Below are positions 17,167 to 24,663 of a stretch of DNA of 64,000 bases, one piece after another. The DNA lies in contig DASXYG010000123.1 in NCBI GenBank assembly GCA_036502625.1, positions 16,175 to 80,174 of the forward strand. The letters are read 5' to 3'. A program made the position numbers and the translations under genes. The notes below the pieces were generated by a model that was not told the origin of the DNA, did no database searches, and was given only the letters and a program-made list of their open reading frames with translations. Origin of the DNA: DASXYG01 sp036502625. Lineage in GTDB: Bacteria; Actinomycetota; Actinomycetes; Streptosporangiales; Streptosporangiaceae. The first letter of the stretch is position 1. The number at the start of each line of letters is the position of its first letter.

Positions 17167-18674
17167 CCCAGGTGACCCCGCGGCCCGCTCAGGGATCCGC
17201 GCCGGCGCGGGCGCCCGGCGAGGCGCGCCCGGCGGTGCCGGCCCGGCCCGGCGTGGCCCGGCGCGCGCTCCTGCGGCTGCGGCTGCGCAGCCGTCCCTCA
17301 CGGGTCGTCGCGGTGGCGGTCGTGGCCGTCGCCGCGGTGATCGCGCTGTTCACGGTGACGAACGCGTCCATCGGCAACGCGCGCGACGGCTTACGGGTGA
17401 TCGGCCACCAGGCCGGCCCGCAGGTCGTCGCCACCGCGAACCTCTACTTCTCGCTGTCCGACATGGACACCCAGGTCAGCAACATCCTGCTGTACGGCAA
17501 CGGGAAGAACGGCAAGGTCGCGCTCGGCTTCAACCGCGACCAGTCGCTCGGCGTGTACGACGCCGACCGTACGGCCGCGGACAGCGCGGCGATGCGGGCG
17601 CTCGCGCTGACCGGCTCCGACCCGGACCAGCAGGCCACGGTGCAGGAGCTGCTCGACGGCATGGGCCAGTACGAACAGCTCGCCGCCCAGGCCATCCAGC
17701 TCGACCAGCAGTCCGGCCACGCGCCGGGCGCCGCGCCGGCGAACGTCCTTGCGGTGCAGCGGCAGGCCACCGACCTCATGCGGCAGAGCCTGCTGCCCAA
17801 GGCGTACAACCTGACGCTCGACAGCGGCTCGATCGTGCGCCGGACGTACGAGGACAAGCGCGGCGCGGTGCTCGACGGCCGCTGGTGGGTCGGGCTCGCC
17901 GGGCTCGGCACGGTCGCGCTGCTCGTGGCGCTCCAGGTGTATCTCACGATGCGGTTCCGCCGCCTGGTCAACCCGGCGCTGGCCCTGGCCACGGTCGGCT
18001 GCCTGGTGTTCACGGTCCTCGCGACGCTGCTGCTGTCCAGCGAGGCCGACCACCTGCGCGAGGCGAAGGTCCGCGGGTTCGACCCCGTCCTGGCGCTGTC
18101 GCGCACCCGGGCGATCAGCAACGCGATGAACTCCGACGAGAGCCGCTACCTCCTGGACCCCGCGCGCGCCGACACGTACGACCAGACGTACCTGGAGAAG
18201 GCGCAGTCGATCCTCTACACCCCGTCGGTGGACCTCAACGGCTACAACCGGGGCGTGAACGCCGCGATCGGTCCCGCGGGCGTGCCGAAGCGGCCGATGG
18301 AGGGGTTCATCGGGGTCGAGGCGCAGCACATCACGCTGCCGGGCCAGCGCGCGGTCGTCGACCGGGTGCTGTCGGGGTTCCGGCAGTTCCAGCGGTCCGA
18401 CGCCCGGGTGCGGGCGCTGGCCGCCAAGGGCGACCAGCGCGGCGCGGTCGCCGTACGCCTCGGGCAGGCCGAGGGGGCGACGAACGTCGACTTCGCGCTG
18501 TACGACCTGTCGACCAGCTCGCTGATCGACATCCACCAGCAGACGTTCACGCAGGCGATCGCCGACGGCGACGCGGCCGTCGGCGGCTGGAACATCGCGC
18601 TGCCGGTGACGGGCCTGCTGGTGGTGGCGCTGATCGTCGTCGGGGTGCGGCCCCGGGTTGCGGAGTACCGATGA
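17163..18674 (+). CDS. glnX: GlnX-like transmembrane sensor protein
   Basis: A 503-residue protein starting at a GTG that overlaps the FHA stop. Four membrane helices are seen: about 46-66, 236-257, 264-283 and 477-496. They leave two large extracytoplasmic loops (about 67-235 and 284-476) and a short cytoplasmic N-terminus. This is the arrangement of mycobacterial GlnX, which passes amino-acid signals from lipoprotein GlnH to kinase PknG. The order here (kinase, phosphatase, VWA, FHA, GlnX, GlnH) supports the same role. The two loops are probably duplicated sensor domains. The family call rests on topology and synteny more than on a sharp motif. Confidence 0.82.
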   Translation: MTQVTPRPAQGSAPARAPGEARPAVPARPGVARRALLRLRLRSRPSRVVAVAVVAVAAVIALFTVTNASIGNARDGLRVIGHQAGPQVVATANLYFSLSDMDTQVSNILLYGNGKNGKVALGFNRDQSLGVYDADRTAADSAAMRALALTGSDPDQQATVQELLDGMGQYEQLAAQAIQLDQQSGHAPGAAPANVLAVQRQATDLMRQSLLPKAYNLTLDSGSIVRRTYEDKRGAVLDGRWWVGLAGLGTVALLVALQVYLTMRFRRLVNPALALATVGCLVFTVLATLLLSSEADHLREAKVRGFDPVLALSRTRAISNAMNSDESRYLLDPARADTYDQTYLEKAQSILYTPSVDLNGYNRGVNAAIGPAGVPKRPMEGFIGVEAQHITLPGQRAVVDRVLSGFRQFQRSDARVRALAAKGDQRGAVAVRLGQAEGATNVDFALYDLSTSSLIDIHQQTFTQAIADGDAAVGGWNIALPVTGLLVVALIVVGVRPRVAEYR

Positions 18675-19546
18675 GGCACACGATTCGCCCGCGCCGGGCC
18701 CGTACGCTGCGCCGGACGGCCGCCGCGCTCGCGGTGGCCGCGCTGGCGCTGGCGTCGGCCGCGTGCGGCACGGCGAGCGGCGCGGAGAAGTCCGTGGCCG
18801 ACCACGAGGCGCCGCTGGTCATCGGCGTGAAGGCCGACCAGCCCGGCCTCGGCCAGCGGCAGGGCGCGAAGGACTCCTACGACGCCTACACCGGGTTCGA
18901 CGTCGACATCGCGAAGTACATCGCGGCGAAGCTCGGGTTCACCACGGGCGAGGTCGAGTTCCGCGCGGTCACCTCGGGGAACCGGGAGTCGCTGCTGCGC
19001 AGCGGCGCCGTCGACATGGTGGTGGCCAGCTACTCCATCACCCCCGAACGCGAGCGCCAGGTGCTGTTCGGCGGCCCGTACTACGTCGCCCACCAGGACA
19101 TCCTCGTCCGCTCGTCGGACACCTCGATCCGCGGCGTCAAGGACCTCGCGCACCGGAAGCTGTGCAAGGTGGCCGGGTCGACGTCCTGGGAGCGGGTGAT
19201 CAAGGAGGGCGACGTCCCCGCCGTACCGGTCGCCGCGCCCGACTACAGCGCCTGCGTGAACCTGCTGCGCGACAAGAAGATCGACGCGGTCACCACCGAC
19301 GACCTGATCCTCGCCGGCTACGCCACCGCCTCGAACGGCGAGCTGCGGGTCGTGAACGCGCCGTTCTCCGACGAGCGCTACGGCGTGGGCCTCAGGAAGG
19401 GCGACGTCGCCGGGTGCGAGGCGGTCAACAAGGCGATCACGTCGATGTACCAGGACGCCAGCGCGCAGCTCCTGCTGGCGCAGTGGTTCGGCAAATCCGG
19501 GCTGGAGACCACCACGGACGTACCGCAATTCGAGGGGTGCAGTTAA
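18671..19546 (+). CDS. glnH: GlnH-like amino-acid-binding lipoprotein (ABC-type solute-binding family)
   Basis: A 291-residue protein, ATG overlapping the GlnX stop. A basic N-terminus and hydrophobic stretch end at Cys33 in ASAACG, a weak lipobox. The mature part is a type-2 periplasmic-binding fold: PLVIGVKADQPG, YTGFDVDIAKYIAAKLGF, and VVASYSITPERERQVLFGGPYYVA, as in glutamate/aspartate/glutamine-binding proteins. No ABC permease or ATPase gene is adjacent, so it is better read as a receptor for GlnX than as a transporter subunit. Expected ligand is aspartate, glutamate or glutamine by analogy with mycobacterial GlnH. This is the last gene of the island. Confidence 0.9.
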   Translation: MRHTIRPRRARTLRRTAAALAVAALALASAACGTASGAEKSVADHEAPLVIGVKADQPGLGQRQGAKDSYDAYTGFDVDIAKYIAAKLGFTTGEVEFRAVTSGNRESLLRSGAVDMVVASYSITPERERQVLFGGPYYVAHQDILVRSSDTSIRGVKDLAHRKLCKVAGSTSWERVIKEGDVPAVPVAAPDYSACVNLLRDKKIDAVTTDDLILAGYATASNGELRVVNAPFSDERYGVGLRKGDVAGCEAVNKAITSMYQDASAQLLLAQWFGKSGLETTTDVPQFEGCS

Positions 19547-19590
19547 CGGAGAAATGGCCTATTGCCGCCATTCGGGCGGAACGGCGGGGT

Positions 19591-19773
19591 TCAGCCGACG
19601 AGCTCTTCCTGCCGTTCCGCCGCGGATGCGGTAACGGGCGTTTCGACCGCCGCGGCGGCCTCGGATTCGCGGCGCGCGTACGACACGGCGAGCGCGACGC
19701 CCGCGGCGATCAGTGCGGCGAGCACCACGCCGAAGATGACGAACGCGGTCGTGAAATTCGCTGAGTCGATCAT
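19591..19773 (-). CDS. Small single-span membrane protein
   Basis: A 60-residue protein starting at ATG 19773 (MIDSANF), chosen because AAGGAG lies 6 nt upstream; a longer frame from 19794 would include that ribosome site. One hydrophobic helix spans about residues 7-28, followed by SYARRES and a Glu/Ala-rich cytoplasmic tail. No family is recognised. It faces the end of the GlnH gene. Confidence 0.7.
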   Translation of the reverse strand: MIDSANFTTAFVIFGVVLAALIAAGVALAVSYARRESEAAAAVETPVTASAAERQEELVG

Positions 19774-20005
19774 GATGTGCTCCTTTTCTCGCACGACACG
19801 ATCGACGTTACGAACCCCCGGCGGCGAATGCCCATGGATGGCGCTGTGTGCTGCGTCATATGGCGTGCGCCACGCGAATTCGAATTACGAGACTCGCAGT
19901 TCAGTGAACGCGGTGCGGCGCCGGCCGCCGTACGGTGTGGCGCACATCACCCCAGCGTCCGGCCGGTGCGCCGGACGCCCGCCGGACACACCCGGACATG
20001 ACGAA
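19774..20005. other. Intergenic region with a hairpin
   Basis: About 230 bp upstream of the small membrane gene. It holds perfect arms GCGTCCGGC (19955-19963) and GCCGGACGC (19970-19978) with a 6-nt loop, plus a less GC-rich stretch near 19870-19900 containing CGAATTCG. The latter is the likely promoter zone for the small membrane gene. Confidence 0.45.
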
Positions 20006-20030
20006 GGCCCGGTGGTCGTGCCACCGGGCC
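20006..20030 (-). terminator. Strong intrinsic terminator after the 26-residue ORF
   Basis: Perfect 10-bp arms GGCCCGGTGG (20006-20015) and CCACCGGGCC (20021-20030) with a 5-nt loop. On the minus strand it begins 8 bp after the small ORF stop and is followed by TTCGTC. It marks the 3' end of the small-ORF transcript. Confidence 0.75.
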
Positions 20031-20038
20031 CGGACTCG

Positions 20039-20119
20039 TCACTTCTGCTTGCCGCTTTCGTGCTTTCCTCCCCCGGATGAGCTTTTGTGATCTCCGTTGG
20101 CACCTTCGTGCTTCCCCAT
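20039..20119 (-). CDS. Candidate 26-residue hydrophilic small protein
   Basis: ATG 20119 to TGA 20039. The upstream sequence on the minus strand reads GGAGGGG-TCACC-ATG, a strong ribosome site, and the stop is followed at once by a perfect terminator. The product is extremely polar: Lys, His, Gly, Ser and Glu make up most residues, with a KHE motif at residues 3-5 and again at 19-21. It has no Cys, no hydrophobic segment and no leader-core look. Codon choice (AAA, GGA, GAA, TCA) is less GC-rich than in neighbours. It lies 48 bp after the flavin oxidoreductase stop and could be its operon partner. Function is unknown; it may bind metal or nucleic acid through His/Lys, which is a guess. Confidence 0.55.
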   Translation of the reverse strand: MGKHEGANGDHKSSSGGGKHESGKQK

Positions 20120-20167
20120 GGTGACCCCTCCAACTCCGTAGAGCCGTCTCACCTACCCCTACCCCGC

Positions 20168-21583
20168 CTACAGCGGATATGTCTCCAGAAGGCGGAGCCA
20201 CACTTCACTGATGGTCGGGTAGGACGGGACAGCATGCCACAGACGGTCGATCGGTACGGCACCGACGACGGCCACCGTGGCGGAATGCAGCAGTTCGCCC
20301 GATCCGGGCCCGGCAAAGGTCGCGCCGAGCAGGACGCGCCGCGCGGTGTCCACCACGATCTTTGCGTGCCCCTGGAAGTCGTCCGCGTACAGCGCCGCGC
20401 CGGCCACGTTCCCGGTGTCGAACTCGACGGCGTGCACGTCGTAGCCGGCCGCGACCGCCTCGCCCTCGGTCATGCCGACCTGCGCCACCTCGGGATCGGT
20501 GAAGACCACCTGCGGCACGGCGGAGCCGAGCGCGGTGGTGGAGTGCGCCTGCCAGGGGCCGTCCTCGACGGTGCGCCCGGCGGCGCGCGCGGCGATCACG
20601 TCGCCGACGGCGCGCGCGGTGTACTTCCCCATGTGGGTCAGCGGCGCGTCGCCGGTGACGTCGCCCGCGGCGTACAGCCAGCCGTCCGGGACGCCGCGGA
20701 CCCGGCCGGTGGTGTCGATCTCCAGGTTCGCTCCGGGCTTCACGCCGATGGTGTCGAGCCCGATGTCGTCGGTGCGCGGCCGGCGTCCGGTGGCGAACAG
20801 CACCTCGTCGGTGGTCAGCGCCGAGCCGTCGGACAGCGTCAGCGTCACCGCGACCTCGCGGTCGACGGCGTCCACCCCGACGCCGGAGCGCACCACCACG
20901 CCCTGGGCGTTCAGCCCGACGCGCACGAGGTCGCCGGCGAACGCCTCCATGCGCGGCAGCAGCCGGTCGCCGCGGACGAGCAGCGTGACGCGGGACCCGA
21001 GGGTGGCCCACGCGGCGGCCATCTCGCAGCCGACCACGCCGCCGCCGACGATGGCCAGCCGCTCCGGCGGGAACATCGCGGACGTCGCGTCGCGGCTGGT
21101 CCACGGGTCGGCCCCGGCCAGCCCCGGGATCTCCGGCAGCACGGCCTCGCTGCCGGTGCAGACCACGACCGCGTGGTCGGCGGTGATCGTCCGGGCGCCG
21201 TCGGCGGAGGTGACCGTGACCGTACGGCGGCCGCTGATGCGGCCCTGGCCGCGCAGCAGGTCGATGCCGGCGCCGTTGAGCCAGGAGACCTGGCCGTCGT
21301 CGTGCCAGTGGGAGGTGAAGGCGTCGCGGCGGCCGAGGGTGGCGCGGACGTCGAGCTGGCCGGTGACCGCCTGGCGCGCGCCGTCGACCCGCCGGGCCTC
21401 GGCCAGCGCCGCGCCGGAGCGCAGCAGCGCCTTGCTCGGCATGCACGCCCAGTACGAGCATTCGCCCCCGACGAGCTCGCTCTCCACGATCGCGGCCGTG
21501 AGCCCGCCCCGTACGGCCCGGTCGGCGACGTTCTCGCCGGTCGGCCCGGCGCCGAGCACGATCACGTCATAGCTGTCCCGCAC
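20168..21583 (-). CDS. FAD/NAD(P)-dependent pyridine nucleotide-disulfide oxidoreductase family protein
   Basis: A 471-residue flavoprotein. FAD site VIVLGAGPTGENVADRA near the N-terminus; redox pair in GGECSYWACMPSK (Cys-X4-Cys); NAD(P) site LAIVGGGVVGCEMAAAWA; second FAD block YAAGDVTG; and a dimerisation domain with PQVVFTDPEVAQVGMTEGEA. The C-terminal active-site motif, usually HPTxSE, reads YPTISE here, so the proton-relay His is Tyr. Classic members reduce lipoamide, glutathione, mercury or mycothione. With His absent, disulfide reductase activity is doubtful although the Cys pair remains. Quinone or transhydrogenase activity is possible. Divergent from a small membrane gene. Confidence 0.88.
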   Translation of the reverse strand: MRDSYDVIVLGAGPTGENVADRAVRGGLTAAIVESELVGGECSYWACMPSKALLRSGAALAEARRVDGARQAVTGQLDVRATLGRRDAFTSHWHDDGQVSWLNGAGIDLLRGQGRISGRRTVTVTSADGARTITADHAVVVCTGSEAVLPEIPGLAGADPWTSRDATSAMFPPERLAIVGGGVVGCEMAAAWATLGSRVTLLVRGDRLLPRMEAFAGDLVRVGLNAQGVVVRSGVGVDAVDREVAVTLTLSDGSALTTDEVLFATGRRPRTDDIGLDTIGVKPGANLEIDTTGRVRGVPDGWLYAAGDVTGDAPLTHMGKYTARAVGDVIAARAAGRTVEDGPWQAHSTTALGSAVPQVVFTDPEVAQVGMTEGEAVAAGYDVHAVEFDTGNVAGAALYADDFQGHAKIVVDTARRVLLGATFAGPGSGELLHSATVAVVGAVPIDRLWHAVPSYPTISEVWLRLLETYPL

Positions 21584-21759
21584 GATGTCTCCCCCTCGCG
21601 TTTCCGGTACCGGCGCCCCCCGAGACCGCCGCCGACCACTCTTTCATCCCGGCCGCTGACAGGGGCGCCTGCGCGCCGAACCGCCGCCGGATATTGTGCT
21701 CGCACCGCGGAACGGGCGGGACCGTCACCCTGACCGATCCAGTTAGGTGGTGTTTCGCC

Positions 21760-22191
21760 GTGCGTCACCTCGGCGGATTCATCCTCGGCATCATCGCCGT
21801 CCCGATCGTCCTGTACGGCACGGGCTGGGGCTACGCCCGAACCCGCGGCCTCGCCGTCGGCGCGTCGCCCGCGAGCACCCCCGAGCTCCTCGGCTACGCC
21901 GCCCTCGGCGGTGTCGGCCTCCTGATCGGCCTGATCCTGGCCACCCGCGTATCGCCATTGGCGGCCTTCCTCCCGGCGGCCGCGCTCCTGGCCTGGACGG
22001 GCGCGCTGTTCTGGGACGCACAGCGCGCCTCCGGCTGGGCGCCCGGCGGCGCGGCCGGATCCGGCATGTCGGCGCTGCTGGCGTCCGGCGTCTACGGCCT
22101 GCTCGGCGTCGCCCTGCTGCTCCCGCTGCTGATGCCGCGCCGCTGGCGGCGCCGCGAGGAGGACGCGGGCGACGGCACGTTCTTCAACTGA
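21760..22191 (+). CDS. Hypothetical four-helix membrane protein
   Basis: A 143-residue protein from GTG 21760, with AGGTGG about 9 nt upstream. Four hydrophobic helices lie near residues 3-22, 43-63, 66-84 and 104-125, followed by a basic RRWRRREED end. No catalytic motif or named family is recognised. Its last 8 bp overlap the end of a broken methyltransferase gene on the other strand, so this 3' end may have been reshaped by the decay of that gene. Confidence 0.65.
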   Translation: MRHLGGFILGIIAVPIVLYGTGWGYARTRGLAVGASPASTPELLGYAALGGVGLLIGLILATRVSPLAAFLPAAALLAWTGALFWDAQRASGWAPGGAAGSGMSALLASGVYGLLGVALLLPLLMPRRWRRREEDAGDGTFFN

Positions 22192-22380
22192 CCGCCGCGG
22201 CCGTCCACTCCGCGGAGGCGTCCTCGATGTCCTGCCAGACGTCGCGCGCTCCGCCGAGCCGCACCTCATACGCGTCGCCGGGGCCGGTGCCGATCTCCAG
22301 CACCCGGTGGCCAGCGCCACGCCGAGCGCCTCCAGCATCCAGGCCACCACCGTGGGCTGCGACAGTGAGCTGGTGGTCAC
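22184..22380 (-). pseudogene. Remnant of a PIMT-like (protein-L-isoaspartate O-methyltransferase family) gene
   Basis: Reading from GTG 22380 gives TTSSLSQPTVVAWMLEALGVA, typical of the segment before SAM motif I in PIMT-type methyltransferases. The frame then breaks. After restoring one G in the CTGGCCACC stretch, the second frame gives GHRVLEIGTG (motif I), after which the catalytic core is missing. A C-terminal-like piece (residues near VWQDIEDASAEWTAA) runs to TGA at 22184. So there is one frameshift and one internal deletion. The C-terminal piece resembles PIMT-like enzymes tied to modified-peptide systems, but no precursor gene is seen. Almost certainly non-functional. Confidence 0.7.
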
Positions 22381-22395
22381 GCCGGGGCCGTCCTC

Positions 22396-23718
22396 CTACG
22401 AACCCGCGGCCTCCGCCTTGTGCGTCTCCGGGAGGAAGCGGACGCACAGTACGGTCAGCACGCCCATGATCGCGATGTACGCGGCGACCGACATCGAGGT
22501 GTGCGTGGCGTCGAGCAGCAGCGTCATCAGGAACGGCGTGCCGCCGGAGATCACGATCGCGGCGAGCTGGTACGCCGCCGACGCGCCCGAATACCGTACG
22601 TGCGGCTCGAACAGGTCGGACAGGTGCGCGGCCAGCGGCCCGTACGTCAGGCTCGACCCCACGCCGGTGATCGTGGTGGCCAGCCAGATCAGCGGCAGCG
22701 ACCCGGTGTCGACCAGCCAGAAGAACGGGAACCCGGCGAGCGCGATCACGACGCCGCCCGCGTACATCAGCGGCTTGCGGCCGAGGCGGTCCGACAGCGC
22801 GCCCGCGCCGAAGATCGCCGCCGCGGACAGGAACGACCCGAGCAGCACGACGAGCAGCAGCGGGTCGCGCGCGACGTGCAGCTCGCGGGTCGCGTAGTCC
22901 AGCAGCCCGGAGATCGTGATGTAGAAGGTGGAGTTCGACCCGCACAGCAGGCCCGCGCCCAGGATGATCTTCTTCGGGTGCGTGCGGATGGCCTCGAACA
23001 GCGGCAGCCGGGTGCGCGCCGTCTCGTCCTTGTCCGCCTCGCTCTTCAGCTTGCGGAACACGGGGGAGTCCTCGACGCGGAGCTGGATGAACAGCACGAC
23101 GGGGAACAGCAGCGCGCTGAGCAGGAACGGGATGCGCCAGCCCCACGAGGCGAAGCCGGTGTCGGAGGCGACCGCGCCGATGACCAGGAACGCGACGTTG
23201 CCGAGGATGACGCCGAACGGCACGCCCATCTGGCCGAACGTGCCCATCATGCCGCGCCGCCTCGGGTTGGCGCTCTCGGTGAGCAGCAGGATCATGCCGC
23301 CCCACTGGCCGCCGATCGCGATGCCCTGCGCGAACCGCAGCACCACCAGGAGGACCGGCGCCGCCACGCCGATCGCGCCCGCGGTGGGCAGCAGGCCGAT
23401 GCAGAACGTGGTGGCCGCCGTCGTGGTCAGGCAGATGACCAGCGCCTTCTTGCGGCCGAGCCGGTCGCCGACGTGGCCGAACACCAGGCCGCCGATCGGC
23501 CGGGCGATGAACCCGGCCCAGAACGTGCCGAACGACAGCAGCACGCCGGTGACCACGGACTCGCCCGGGAAGAACAGCTTCGGGAAGACCAGGGCCGCGG
23601 CCGTGGCGAAGATGAAGAAGTCGTACCACTCGATCGAACTGCCGAGCAGGGCGGCGCCGCCGAGGCGTCGTACCTGCGCACGGGGTGGATGCGGGATCGT
23701 CGTCACGGTTTCGCCCAT
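22396..23718 (-). CDS. MFS transporter, metabolite:H+ symporter (MHS) subfamily
   Basis: A 440-residue, 12-helix transporter. GSSIEWYDFFIFATAAALVFP near residue 27 is the signature of the MHS group (ProP, KgtP, ShiA relatives). The loop 2-3 motif GHVGDRLGRKKAL and a second GALSDRLGRKPLMY are present. MHS proteins take up organic acids, osmolytes or shikimate with protons. The substrate is not readable here. It lies 15 bp before the broken methyltransferase on the same strand. A 12-bp palindrome ATCGACGTCGAT at 23807-23818 upstream of the start could be an operator. Confidence 0.92.
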   Translation of the reverse strand: MGETVTTIPHPPRAQVRRLGGAALLGSSIEWYDFFIFATAAALVFPKLFFPGESVVTGVLLSFGTFWAGFIARPIGGLVFGHVGDRLGRKKALVICLTTTAATTFCIGLLPTAGAIGVAAPVLLVVLRFAQGIAIGGQWGGMILLLTESANPRRRGMMGTFGQMGVPFGVILGNVAFLVIGAVASDTGFASWGWRIPFLLSALLFPVVLFIQLRVEDSPVFRKLKSEADKDETARTRLPLFEAIRTHPKKIILGAGLLCGSNSTFYITISGLLDYATRELHVARDPLLLVVLLGSFLSAAAIFGAGALSDRLGRKPLMYAGGVVIALAGFPFFWLVDTGSLPLIWLATTITGVGSSLTYGPLAAHLSDLFEPHVRYSGASAAYQLAAIVISGGTPFLMTLLLDATHTSMSVAAYIAIMGVLTVLCVRFLPETHKAEAAGS

Positions 23719-23929
23719 CGGGGGGCTCCTGTCTCGCGGTAGCGGGGGTGCCGTGGGTCAGGGTGGGGGCGAGGGGGAACGGTGGACCGAGTCGCCAATA
23801 TTGACATCGACGTCGATAAAAGGGAATGGCCGATCGCGAACAAATGATCGGTGTCCCCTCGTACGCAGAATGTCCGTTATCGCACTCCGTGTGCGTGCGG
23901 CTACCTACCTATCCGCCTCCAGGCGCTAG

Positions 23930-23943
23930 TAGAGTCACGGACC
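23930..23943 (+). promoter_or_regulatory. Putative -10 element for leaderless transcription of signal peptidase gene
   Basis: TAGAGT (23930-23935) fits the TANNNT pattern and ends 8 nt before the GTG at 23944. No ribosome-site sequence lies between. This spacing puts the transcript start at or next to the GTG. No convincing -35 element was seen. Confidence 0.4.
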
Positions 23944-24663
23944 GTGAAAGAAGTCGACGACACGACGGCGTCCTCCGTAGAGCAGGCTGACGGCTCTCGG
24001 CAGGAGAGGCCCAAGAAAAAGGGCGGTTTCTGGCGGGAATTGCCCATCATGGTCGCCGTGGCGATCGTGCTGGCGATCCTTCTCCGTACGTTCGTCGTCG
24101 AGAGCTTCTTCATCCCGTCATCGTCGATGGAGAAGACGCTGCACGGCTGCCCCGGCTGCACGGCCGACCGGGTGCTGGTCAACCGCATGGTCTACCGCTT
24201 CCACGACCCGCGCCCCGGCAACATCGTGGTGTTCTCCGCGCCCGACGGCTGGGACGTCTCCGGCGACGCGACCGCCGGGGGCGGCGGCGTCACCGCCGCG
24301 CTTGACAAGGTGAGCCAGTGGCTCGGCGGCGGCGGGTCCTCGGACCGCGAGAAGCTGGTCAAGCGGGTCATCGCGGTCGGCGGCCAGCGCATCCGCTGCT
24401 GCAGCACCGACGGCCGGGTGGTCGTCGACGGCAAGCCCATCAACGAGCCGTACGTCTTCCGCGACGGCCCCGACCCCCGCCGCCACTTCAGCACCGTCCA
24501 CGTGCCGAAGGGCTACCTCTGGGTGATGGGCGACCACCGCAACGTCTCCGCCGACTCCCGCTGGCACCGCGACGCCCCCGACGGCGGCATGGTGCCCATC
24601 AAGGACGTCGTCGGCGAGCCGTTCGCGATCTACTGGCCCGTCTCCCGCTGGCGCTTCCTCTAA
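23944..24663 (+). CDS. lepB: Signal peptidase I
   Basis: A 239-residue membrane protease that removes signal peptides from exported proteins. A basic N-terminus (RPKKKGGFWRE) leads into one membrane helix at about 34-50. Catalytic Ser61 lies in IPSSSMEKTL, general-base Lys140 in EKLVKRVIAVGG, and the C-terminal block GDHRNVSADSR is conserved. Start chosen as GTG 23944; longer upstream reading in the frame would cross the probable promoter. An insertion with CPGC (residues 69-72) and a Gly-rich loop near 110-131 is typical of actinobacterial homologues. Its stop overlaps the convergent winged-helix gene by 4 bp. Confidence 0.95.
   Translation: MKEVDDTTASSVEQADGSRQERPKKKGGFWRELPIMVAVAIVLAILLRTFVVESFFIPSSSMEKTLHGCPGCTADRVLVNRMVYRFHDPRPGNIVVFSAPDGWDVSGDATAGGGGVTAALDKVSQWLGGGGSSDREKLVKRVIAVGGQRIRCCSTDGRVVVDGKPINEPYVFRDGPDPRRHFSTVHVPKGYLWVMGDHRNVSADSRWHRDAPDGGMVPIKDVVGEPFAIYWPVSRWRFL

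Noticed and set aside
18671..19546. Substrate-binding subunit of an ABC importer
   Set aside because: No permease or ATPase gene is adjacent, and it is coupled to a GlnX-like sensor, so a receptor role fits better.
20039..20119. Small ORF as a lanthipeptide or other RiPP precursor linked to the nearby PIMT remnant
   Set aside because: The 26-residue product has no Cys, Thr or leader-core structure, and the methyltransferase remnant is broken and 2 kb away.
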